From Rhodocollybia butyracea (lineage: Eukaryota > Basidiomycota > Agaricomycetes > Agaricales > Omphalotaceae): a DNA stretch of 64,000 bases. The notes below the pieces were generated by a model that was given only the letters and a program-made list of their open reading frames with translations, had not been told where the DNA came from and did not search any database. The translations under genes and the position numbers were made by a program. Position 1 is the stretch's first letter; each line of letters starts with the position of its first letter. Shown here in pieces: positions 1-8,881 of this stretch. The stretch spans positions 372,001 through 436,000 of the forward strand of contig JADNRY010000008.1 of assembly GCA_015501585.1 (NCBI GenBank). Direction: 5' to 3'.

Positions 1-54
1 CTAAACATTTACACGACTCGCGATGATTCGTTTTGACAATCTCCCCCCGAAGTA

Positions 55-638
55 ATGCAGGCGATGTGTACGCCTATGCATGTTGTCTTGGGCCCCTCCT
101 TGCTCTCACCCTCTCATGCCACCGGGTCGCTTTATATTGGCTCCATGTCAGCCATTACCGACCACGAACTCCTCCGCAATTGTCGTATTTCCCACTTTGT
201 CCAAGTGCTCGATGCTCCGTGGCTCCCCCCGCTTCCCGACACTGATGGGAACGGCATAAAAGTAACTAGCTTTAAAATTTCAATACTGGATACAACCAGT
301 GCGGATCTCAAGCCGCACTTGGAAGAAGCGTGTAACAGTATTGACAGGGCCTTGCGGAGCGGAAGGAGCGTTCTCGTTCATTGCCAGCAGGTTAGTGCCA
401 TCTTCAAATCTTGTTTTGCTTGTTTTGACTCAACGTGCATCAGGGCATCTCTCGGTCTGCTGCCGTGGTTATTGCATACCTTATACGCAATCACGGCATG
501 TCTTATGACGCTGCATATGCCCTTGTAAAACGCCAGCGTGCATGTATCAAGCCAAACGCTGGTTTTGTCGGAGCCTTACGGGAGTGGGAGTCGACATGGC
601 GCCGACCAGTGATGGGAAGTAGACGATTCACCACCTAG
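55..638 (+). CDS. Dual-specificity protein phosphatase (small, DUSP-like)
   Basis: A small phosphatase of about 176 residues made by two exons (55-390 and 444-638) around a 53-nt GT-AG intron. The intron splits the catalytic loop, and splicing restores HCQQGISRS, the HCx5R signature of Cys-dependent phosphatases. Upstream are the LYIGSM strand and an Asp in the SILDTT stretch that could be the general acid. Downstream is the usual AYALVKRQR helix and the NAGF segment of DUSPs. An in-frame stop lies at 34-36, so ATG 55 is the first start unless an earlier exon exists outside the window. The protein is a bare catalytic domain and probably dephosphorylates Ser/Thr/Tyr residues; the substrate cannot be read from sequence. 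It converges on HIS6. Confidence 0.85.
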
Positions 639-959
639 AGAACGGGTATGGCCAAACGCGATGAAGCCTATCTTGGAAATCCTATTTAGTTCTTACACAC
701 AGCGACACGAGCCTCTATCGACTCGTTTCGTGGTCCCCGACTACCCGTTGATGGTCTTTTCGATCCTTTCCTCTCATTATTATATTACATTTCACGTTCG
801 CTGGTTTTCTTTGAAATGCAGCACCACTGCACATGTATCTTTACTATCTATATTCGATGTTCTCATCATACATACTCGATTTGTCTTTCTGTTAATATGA
901 TTTGGGTTGAAGTTGTCTATCAACCGAAGCATCAAGCTTGCGGGTTTGCCCAAAAGTTT
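639..959. other. Intergenic, convergent 3' flanks
   Basis: AT-rich stretch between the convergent stops of the phosphatase and HIS6 genes. The open frame at 661-900 has no family resemblance and reads like 3' UTR. I see no RNA gene or repeat. Confidence 0.5.
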
Positions 960-2192
960 TCATGCAGAACCCGATAATTTTATGAGTTCATCGAACTTTA
1001 CGAGAGAACCCCCGAAAATATCCAGCGAGCTAAATCATGTTTCAGGATCCGAAACGCACAAGTAAACCGTAAAAATAACATACCTCCCATACGTGAGGTC
1101 CACTCCACCGTTCGACAGACGATTGACTAGATCAAGATCAGAGATATCTGGGGAAAAGTTAGCACAAGATAGAAAGTTCATCCTGTAATTACCCTTAGCG
1201 CCGCCAGCATACGTGGTTGGTATGCGACACCACTCCCCTAGTTCTATAAAATAAAATAGGTAACGAATTGAAAATGCTATGAGTCAGGCTTACTAGTGAC
1301 TAGAGCCTCATCAATACCCTGGCAAAGCCCTTCGACATCCGCTGCATGAACCAAAAATTCACTTGCAGGTGGGATTAAACGAACAGTACAACCAATCAAA
1401 CTGAGGAGAGTACCTGCAGTAATGCGACAACAGATCCAAAGATTCTGGAATTGATGAGTAAATGTTTGACATGAGCACAAAAAGCAAACAGACCTTGGCA
1501 TACTTCCATTTCCGTTAAATCTTGCCATTTGTTCATAGCGACAAACCATTTGTCTCCCTTTTACGACAACTGCCTTGAAGTTTTGAGCTTGTGTAGTACT
1601 TTGTCAAAGAATTTCTTGTTCACCTCACGTCTACGACTAGCCTATCTTTCCCCACGGCAGATGAGATAGATTGTAATCTTTGCAAGGAGAATTTGAAGTC
1701 CGGGAAGAGATACGATGTGACAATTACCTGGATTAAATTGTTGGGAATCTGAAAGACACGAAAGAAACGAAAGACTGGCTTTGCTCGCCCCGGCATCTAT
1801 CCATGCCGCGGCGTTCTTGTCGGTGACTCCTCCACCAATTTGGAGTCCTCCTGAGAGATGATGCAGTTAGCAAGACATCAGTTAATCAAACAGGTTTCAA
1901 CCTGGCCAAGCTGCCAGGACTTCCTTGGCTGCTTCGTCATTCCCGGGACCCAACTTTATGACATGACCACCTTCCAGCTGCCTGTCTCTGTATAGACGAG
2001 CAAATTCGACAGGAGGTTTCCTGACAAGCGCCAAGTTAGATCATCATCCAAAAGATAAGAGGACACCGACTGAGAAACAAAATTCGTCTTCAGCTCATCG
2101 GGGTTATCGGAAAGTGTACCTCCGACGATTTGCTTAACTTGGCCTCCGTGAAGATCAATACAAGGCCTGAATACACTGCGTCTTCCAGACAT
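960..2192 (-). CDS. HIS6: ProFAR isomerase (HisA-type, histidine step 4), possibly frameshifted
   Basis: Encodes the eukaryotic HisA-type isomerase that converts ProFAR to PRFAR in histidine synthesis, a TIM barrel. The N-terminus reads [17 protein letters not shown] with the catalytic Asp, followed by [77 protein letters not shown] and [14 protein letters not shown]. These blocks come from about nine exons with introns near 50 nt, which is ordinary family length. Two oddities: the intron at 1728-1779 seems to have a GC donor, and around 1556-1562 the conserved SCRK block and the following GDKW block are in different frames, as if one base were missing from a G run. If real, this would break the enzyme unless an alternative splice skips SCRK. 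Divergent from RRP4. Confidence 0.88.
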
Positions 2193-2315
2193 GATGAAAG
2201 AAAAAAGCGCTCACATGATTTTTTCGCTTGATCTTATCCATCATGTTTCGAATTTTCCTCTTTTCGACATCCGGCAGATAACTTTTCTGTCACAAATGCA
2301 GCGGAAGATTTTGAC
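2193..2315. promoter_or_regulatory. Short shared promoter region HIS6/RRP4
   Basis: Only 123 bp separate the HIS6 start codon (minus strand) from the first usable RRP4 ATG at 2316, so both core promoters must lie here or overlap the 5' ends. No clear TATA box is seen. The function is inferred from divergent geometry only. Confidence 0.5.
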
Positions 2316-3429
2316 ATGGACGCAGATGATGAAGATTTTCTGGAAACTGGTGGATTGAAAATGACTTGGCCTGGAGAATCGCTTACTTCCGCACAAGCCT
2401 ATATGCGGTACACCACTTTTGAATTCTTTGAACACGTACTGATATGAGCCTTAAGCGGCCACGGAACCTACGTTGATAATGAAGAAGTCATAGCCTCAGT
2501 CAGTGGACTAGTGGAACGTGTAAATAAACTGATCACTGTTCGTGCTGTTCGCACTCGGTGAGTTCTGACAAACTTGAACACTCGATTATTTACAAGCCTA
2601 TTCCAAAGATACAATCCGGAAGTTGGAGACCTGGTTGTAGGGAGGATTACCGAAGTTCAGCCCCGTCGGTGGAAAGTTGATGGAAACTCGAGGCAAGACG
2701 CGGTTCTTATGCTCTCCTCAGTTAATCTTCCCGGAGGCGTTCAGGTTTGTTGGCTGTGTAATCTCAAAATATGTGAAGCTTAAAGTAATCCAGCGACGAA
2801 AACTGGAAAGCGACGAGCTACAAATGCGCACATTTTTTGAAGAAGGTGATTTGCTTGTAGCTGAAGTTCAGGCATTCTTTGGAGATGGTACAATGTCGTT
2901 ACACACTCGATCATTAAGCTATGGCAAAGTGAGTACTCATTCTCGGTTTCCGAAGTATAAGCCTCAAAGCTTAGAATAGCTTCGCAATGGCCAGTTGGTA
3001 ACTGTACCGCCAATCCTCATTCGACGATTGAAATCTCATTTTATAACTCTGCCATGCGGAGTCGATCTCATACTGGGTCTGAACGGCTATATCTGGGTCA
3101 GCAAACACGTCAAGGATAGCGAGCGCGAAGGCGAAGACGGTTTTGACGCAGAGGCGGTCTATTCGAATAAGAACGACGTGAGTACCATGTTGATACCTTC
3201 CAGATATTGTAACAGATCGCTTAAACAGGAAATTGACGACTCTACGCGAATGGCTATCTCTCGAGTAACAAACCTCATCAACGTTCTAGCAGCTCACTAT
3301 ATACCGCTCACCGATACAGTCCTTCTCGATGCTTATGAGTGGTCGTTGGAACAGGAGGGTGATGTGAAAGATTTGTTGCAAGAAGACGCAGGAGATGCAT
3401 TGGTAGCCACTATACTCGCTAAAGGCTGA
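2316..3429 (+). CDS. RRP4: Exosome complex cap subunit Rrp4
   Basis: RNA-binding cap protein of the nuclear and cytoplasmic exosome, which threads RNA into the 3'-5' exonuclease. After splicing, the order is an acidic N-terminus with many Asp and Glu, MRGHGTYV, the S1 domain ([19 protein letters not shown]), [14 protein letters not shown] [24 protein letters not shown], then the KH-like part with [16 protein letters not shown]. These follow human and yeast Rrp4 block by block. At least five exons are joined by about 50-nt introns. ATG 2316 (context gacATGg) is the first in-frame start I can support; the frame stays open upstream without an ATG, so an extra 5' exon is possible. Its stop lies 12 bp from that of APC13 on the other strand. 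Confidence 0.93.
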
Positions 3430-3441
3430 ACAACACTGTGT

Positions 3442-4078
3442 CTAATCTTCTTCGTCACTGCCTTCTTCATCTTCATCTTCCTCTTCCTCTTCATCGTCGT
3501 TTTCGTCGTTCTCATCATCCTCGTCCTCATCAAGAGTCTCTTCACCCTGTGCCAGCGCTGTAGGCTGCTGCCCCTGTGGATTTTGGTTTCCAGTTCCACT
3601 CGCCATTTTACGTGCCTCCGCCGCCTTAATGGCCAATTCCTTTTCCTCGTCTACTGGTAATAACTGATCCAACGCGAGATCTTTCCATCGGAGAGTACCT
3701 GCCACACCGTTCCCATCATACCCCATGTCCTCGAACAGAGCGCGAGAAGTTGGATCGTAAGGTGGTCGAGGCCTTGAAGCAGGGTGTTTAATACTTATGG
3801 GGTTGCCGTATGGGTATGATGGGTGAACATGGGACGGCAAATCTGAGTCTTAGGGTCAGGGAAACAAGATGTCAGCGTTCTAGTGTAGTTTATACATACT
3901 ATCCGAATCATCAGGATTTGGTGGCACCATATGCTGAGGGATATCGAGCTCTAGAAGAAGTTTTAATGAAAAGAGTATATAAAACATGAAATACGGATCT
4001 ACCTTCATCTGAGAGTTCTCCTTTGAGATAATCCGCCGTTTCAAACGTGTCTAGCACTTGTAAGTCGTGCTTGGACAT
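3442..4078 (-). CDS. APC13: Anaphase-promoting complex subunit 13 (Apc13/Swm1-like)
   Basis: Three exons give a protein of about 175 residues. It starts MSKHDLQVLDTFETADYLK, continues to ELDIPQHMVPPNPDD and has the core RWKDLALDQLL, which matches the Apc13p pattern of an N-terminal acidic helix, a proline-rich V/IPxxE/PP stretch and a W-T/K-DLAL box. Apc13 stabilises TPR subunits of the APC/C ubiquitin ligase. Compared with the roughly 75-residue animal protein, this one has a proline/tyrosine linker and a long C-terminal tail made almost only of Asp, Glu and Asn (3442-3540), a composition known in fungal versions but of unknown role. The assignment rests on short motifs, so some doubt remains. 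It converges on RRP4. Confidence 0.75.
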
Positions 4079-4771
4079 GTGTAGGTAGCAATAGGTCAGA
4101 TCCTGGGGGGAGGTTCAAAGGCTTTGTACAAGAGAAACGACAGGATTTCTGACCGTCATATCGGGTTATATGAATATGAGTATATGAATATTGAGACAAA
4201 GAGATTATTGCGAGGAAGTGACCGATATTATGGTTGTAGAGGACATGGACGTCCAGTTTCAACAGAATGTGGTCACATGCAAAGGCTGCGCGCCTAGTTT
4301 CTTTCTCTTGAATGATGAAATTGTTGAAGATTGTACGCATCAAACATCCAAACATTTAGCACTCATCGCTATCCCGGATTACCTCTCAGGATCATAGGAG
4401 ATGCAAGAGAGCTTTCATAGAGCCGCACGTAAACTCTTCAGACCGAGCTGAAGCAATCAGAATTTGGGACACTTTTGTGTTTGGCCCGGAACGGACAACT
4501 CAATCGTATCTTATCTTATCCTTGACAAAGATATCGAGGCCCATGAATTTCAAGTGGCTCCGAGGCCATACTATTTACTACCCCCGATGCGGAGGTTGCG
4601 GACAGAAATGTGTACGAATAGGGTGGAGTCATGAGGGCGGATACTCATATTCTCCGACGAAGTAGGCAACGATAAGTTAGCCCTCATCGCAATTGCTAGG
4701 GTTTAGGCAATACGAACAGGCGAGCAATATTGGCTTATATACAACATATTTTCAGTACATACTGTCTCTTT
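4079..4771. other. Intergenic region downstream of transhydrogenase copy 1
   Basis: No gene recognised. The 4191-4397 and 4477-4665 frames lack family resemblance. From about 4665 the sequence is similar to 7897-7976, the 3' flank of the second transhydrogenase copy, marking one end of the duplicated unit. Confidence 0.5.
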
Positions 4772-7320
4772 TCAGTATTCCATTGAACTCTCGATCATTC
4801 TGGTCAAATATTGTCTCCCATCCTGACCCACAAAGTCACCAACCCCCGGTGCCAGATCCAAAACACGTCTTTGAGGAATCGTTCCTTCTACAAGCATGTC
4901 GATATCCTTATTTTGATACCTATCACCGTCGACGAGTGTAAATTCAACAAAAGAACACAGAACAGAAAAATTAGGCTTACCCGACGGCTTTCAATCCACG
5001 AGGAACACCAAGGCCATCCAAGAAACGCGCAATAGCTTCAAATAGGTACGCACCAATCTCCGAGTCAGGGATTCGCGTGATACTCGGGTCAGAAATGGTT
5101 GTGTTGGAGAATATAGCCAAGATTTGTCGGTGTCTGTCTGGAGACGAAGGAGCAGTGAATTGGAACACTAAGTGAAGTAAATTAGTTGGGGAATTAACGC
5201 GTCAATATTGGACGCACCTGCTGGGCCAGTCAATGCAACGCTGTAGATATCTTTGAGAGCAATTCCGAGACAGGGAGCGAGTTATGTCCTACCTAATACC
5301 ATGAGGAATGATAGGGTGGTCAACCTCGTATCCGGCGTGCTTGTACTTCGGTCCTTGCTTATTTAAACCGGAAATCTAAAGAAGTGTCAATGATGAAAAT
5401 AATGTTGTGTGAAAGCACCCAGCACATACAGGATAACTCATACCGTGGCAGAGATGTACTCCTGCATTCCCGAAGCCAATCCCAGCAAAAGAGGCAGCTA
5501 GACTGTGAATATAATCAATCGGTGACTCTCTGGCCAAGACCGACGGTGATAATCCTACAGCATTTGCTTCCTAGCCTCTTCATCTTCCCTGTCTTTGCAA
5601 ATCCGCGGAAGGTATTTCACAGTGGTCTGTAAAGCCCACATAGAGAATATATCAGCAACAGGATTACTTCCCTGGTATGCAGGTCGATTGATAGGATTTG
5701 CGGGTCGGGGAGTACGTTCTGTGTATCTAAAGCTCAGCTAATGAGTATAACAACTGAATGACAAGTGTCAGTACACACGGAATAGCGGTATAGCTCTCCA
5801 AACTATGGAACAGAACGTCCAATCCTGCAGAGATATGCACCGCAGTTGGACATGATTCGGTATTCTGAGAATCGACAATTCCCAGAACGGGTTTGAGAGC
5901 ACGGTTTGCAATTCCTGTTTTGAAGGAACGAGAGGTTATGTCGACGATAGCTGCCCCAGTTGTTTCGCTGCCTTGTGAAAATGTAAGAAAAATGTGATAC
6001 TCTTGGCAATATAAAGTATGTTTGCACCTGTTCCGGCTGTCGTAGGGACAGCGATGAGTGGACGAAGTGCATGTTGGATAGGCAGTCCCTTTCCGATTGG
6101 TGCATTAATGTAGTCCATGAGCTCAGCATCTTTGTAAACCGAGAAGCTGGCGCGGACAGAGACGATGAGTAGGTGAAAAGCAAATATAAAAACACTCACA
6201 GATTAGCTGCTTTGGCGGTATCTATGACGCTTCCACCACCGACACTATAGTAGGGCAATAACGTTAAATCGAGTGAATTACTATTGCGAGAGAAAGCCTA
6301 GCATACGCTAGGAAATGACTAAAGTCACGTTCTCTTGCCCAGGAGATAGCCTTTCTCCAGCTATCTTCGGTAGGCTCTGCCAGGACTTGATCGTATACCT
6401 CAAAAGGGAGATCCGTTTGGGATTGTAATGAACGTAGAGCCTGAGATTGCTTAGAAACAGCATGAAATTCAGACCGCAATACGAACAGTTTCCATAGGTT
6501 TCAACTTTACGACGGTGGGATCTGTAAATACGCCGACCTAAAAGCAAAGTTCGATGATTTGCAGATACCTAATGAACGTCGACTGGATTCACCTTGCGTG
6601 CTTTCATATTCTTCAAGTCCATGCCAACTTCTTTGGTTACACCATCACCAAATCGCAAATTTGAAGCTGCCACCTTTCGAAATAGTTTGTTAACGAATTC
6701 AAACGTGGTTGAGATACTTGCCTCGAACGCATATTCCTTTTCGACCATCTGAACAGGAGTTGCCATGGACCGGACCTGGTTAACGGCGGCTAACTGCTGG
6801 TGATGAGAGTGACTAGCGCATCCATGGCAAGGACAAGAACTATGCTGAGACGCGTTGATTAAGCGAGAAATAATCCTTCGGGATGCCATCGAGTGTGGGG
6901 TTGTGGGGAAAGAGATCAAATAAGCGTGTACATGTGTACATTCGAATTCCTTGTTGATTTGCCCCTGGAAGGAATGTATATCCGAATGCCGGCGGCATGT
7001 ACGCATGACACAAAAACATCTTACCTTCAAACCGCGTCTGCCTTTCACAGGGCGGACTTGAGAACAACGGACCGTATAGACTCCCATCGTTAGAATCCTT
7101 GTAGCCAAACTCGAACCGGGCCTGAACCAGCGCCTTTCTCGAACACTGTGGATTTTGGGACAAGGGATGTGAAAAGTAGATGCATAACCCGAAGAGCCGC
7201 AAATCAGAAACAGTTATACTACGAATGGAATCATACAAGCCAATCTGGACACGAACGAGAAAAAGGCTTTTCCTGGCCAGTTGCCCTCCCTGGCATTGTC
7301 CAGTTGAAGATCACACAACT
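4665..7320. repeat. Duplicated segment, unit 1 (direct tandem duplication)
   Basis: Carries transhydrogenase copy 1 with both flanks. Similarity to unit 2 runs from the 3' flank (CTAGGGTT..TAGGCAAT near 4696) through the whole gene, introns included, to about 7004 in the promoter, and resumes at about 7228-7317. About 220 bp (7004-7228) are extra relative to unit 2. Boundaries are estimates by eye. Confidence 0.75.
4772..6889 (-). CDS. Hydroxyacid-oxoacid transhydrogenase (Fe-ADH family), copy 1
   Basis: Iron-type alcohol dehydrogenase family, closest in block order to animal ADHFE1/HOT, which moves hydride between 4-hydroxybutyrate and 2-oxoglutarate in mitochondria. About a dozen exons give an Arg-rich, His-rich N-terminus ([18 protein letters not shown]) typical of mitochondrial targeting, then [113 protein letters not shown] and the C-terminal [16 protein letters not shown]. 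The metal ligands expected in this family (Asp and His of GLDxxxH, then HLCHGM and HPxxPHG His) are visible. Intron 6674-6721 has a GC donor (GAG|GCAAGT). All exons can be joined in frame, so I read it as intact. It lies in a direct tandem duplication with copy 2. Confidence 0.9.
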
Positions 7321-7323
7321 TAA
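6890..7323. other. 5' flank of transhydrogenase copy 1 with a 220-bp unit-specific segment
   Basis: Upstream region of copy 1. The first part matches the copy 2 promoter up to the GCCGGCGGCATG sequence near 7004. The stretch to about 7228 has no counterpart beside copy 2, then similarity returns. I see no open frame with family resemblance and no clear terminal repeats. Confidence 0.45.
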
Positions 7324-7704
7324 AGAACGAAAATCAAAGGGGAATACACAAGTAAATGCTTTGCTCCCGTTAGTGTCCAGCTCATTCTGTGTGATGAGCA
7401 TATCTGCTATAAAGCTATCTCGGGCTGCAATTTCGATTTGGACCTTCTTGCAACTCTTCAAGCCGTACCCTCTCTCCTTTTCCTGGAAATCGACGACGAA
7501 TGCGACGAAGAACATTGGTATTTGGACCATTGTATGCCAGACCTGTCAACTCCAATTGATTCTCGCCTCATCACGACCGTAACTCGCCACCAGCCCAAAG
7601 AACCATCTTTCACCTCCCTAAAGTTGCATAGTCTTCTACTTTGTCATTACGCAGTATTTCAATTTGACGTTTTTGAAGTTACTTTGTGGGACCCGCTGGT
7701 TTAA
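7324..7704 (+). pseudogene. F-box/LRR-like gene fragment
   Basis: An open stretch of 126 codons without a good ATG start (stop just upstream at 7321-7323). It reads as a leucine-rich repeat segment: VQLILCDEHICYKAI, DLDLLATLQAVPSLLFLEIDDE, TSLKLHSLLLCH. This spacing (a short segment with LLATLQAVPSLxxLEIDD, then SLKLHSL) is typical of the LRR part of the many F-box proteins in Agaricomycetes. The F-box itself and most repeats are absent, so it is probably a relic trapped between the two transhydrogenase copies. The assignment is from pattern only. Confidence 0.5.
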
Positions 7705-7964
7705 GCCTGGTTCGGATTTGTCTAGGGAGTGCATACGGTCCGTTATTTCCAACGAGAGGTCGATGTGGCAGTTTTCACACTTAGCATTTAGATGTGGAGG
7801 GTTTTACATTGGGGCTCAGTACCAATACTAGCGAGGCTGCACGAGCCAGCTTCAGACTAAGATACTTACATGAAAATTAAATTTCAAAGCCAGACAGACA
7901 ACAACAAGTTAGCACTCATCCTCACCCGCTAGGGTTGATGTAGGCAATCTGAAAAGCTGAGCAC
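7705..7964. other. Intergenic, edge of duplicated unit 2
   Basis: Non-coding by inspection. From about 7897 (AAGTTAGCACTCATC, CTAGGGTTGATG) it resembles 4670-4730 downstream of copy 1. Confidence 0.4.
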
Positions 7965-7976
7965 GAGCTGAGCAAT
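7965..7976. repeat. Target-site duplication, left copy (LINE 1)
   Basis: GAGCTGAGCAAT directly before the T-rich tail. The identical 12 bases recur at 8798-8809 on the far side of the element. Confidence 0.85.
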
Positions 7977-8797
7977 TTTTTATTTTTATTTTTTTTTATC
8001 ATATTTATTCGCATTTGCGCGATAGCGTATGGTAGCGAGTATACATACAGTAGGGACTACAATAGGAATGTCTGGTCTGTCATGGTAGATGTGCCTGCCT
8101 GCAACGATGAGTTCCCAAAGGAACAAGGCGAGAGCGTGCCCTCTGCCAGATTACGCACTGGTCGGCGGTGTGTAAAGTGTCCGTGCGTCGGGGTGGATAG
8201 GTAAAGTAAGGTAAGTAAAGTATGTAGAAGTATCGAGAGAGTTACGAGAGAGATGTGGGATATGTGAGAGAGAAAAAATAAAGAGAAAGAGAGAGAAAGT
8301 AGTGACTGAGTGAGAGAGGAAAGGATAAATAGATGGGGCCAAGGGAATAAGAGGTTACTCGTCTTCCTCTTCTGGCAATTCTGGTAGGTCCCCAAGAATG
8401 TGGTGGAAACGTTTGGTTTCGTCAACATATAGGAAAAGGTGCCGAAGGAGTTTGGGTGATGTGAGAAGAGAGCTCATGCTCCAGTGCTTCTTACTGACAT
8501 TCCGTCGCAGGCGATCCCTTGCCTCCCGGTGAGCCGAGCATTGGAAGAGGTAGTGGAACACCGTCTCAGGATGGCGGCGGCAGCAAGGACATGTCGGCGA
8601 GTCAGCTCGTTTGATGTTGTAGAGGTGTTTTTGAAGGGGAATGTGACCTGTGCGAAGCTGTGTGAGGATGGTGAGGAGCTTGCGAGGTAGGTGTCGAGAT
8701 AGCTTCCAGTAATTCCGGCTGGCCTTCGTGGCTGGTGCCGGGTCAATATCTTTGAACTTTGCATAGCGGGGTGACTTTTTCCACAGATCATCGTGTT
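7977..8797 (-). mobile_element. 5'-truncated LINE (non-LTR retrotransposon), 821 bp, minus orientation
   Basis: Read on the minus strand, the element ends in an A-rich tail (T-rich run at 7977-7999 on the plus strand) and is bounded by perfect 12-bp target-site duplications. It encodes, without an in-frame start, the C-terminal end of a fungal LINE reverse transcriptase/RNase H polyprotein (8355 to about 8795). Visible are SPRYAKFKDIDP, LLTILTQLRTGHIPLQKHLY, the Cys-His cluster CPCCRRHPETVFHYLFQC and the tail FLYVDETKRFHHILG, ending in EEEDE. The reverse transcriptase catalytic core is missing, so the copy is dead on arrival, as 5' truncation usually leaves LINE copies. The same 3' end recurs at 60855-61005. 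It inserted into the 3' flank of transhydrogenase copy 2. Confidence 0.88.
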
Positions 8798-8809
8798 GAG
8801 CTGAGCAAT
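8798..8809. repeat. Target-site duplication, right copy (LINE 1)
   Basis: Second copy of GAGCTGAGCAAT. It joins the original flank that corresponds to CGAGCAATATTGG near 4723 in unit 1, confirming that the LINE entered after or during the duplication history. Confidence 0.85.
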
Positions 8810-8881
8810 ACCGCGAACGGAAAGCTCATGGTATACAACATACATTTATAGTACATGGAACTGTCACTGAAAGCTCTCTTT

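Noticed and set aside
4772..6889. Transhydrogenase copy 1 as a pseudogene because its frames look fragmented
   Set aside because: All frame breaks fall in introns that align with those of copy 2, and every exon joins in frame.
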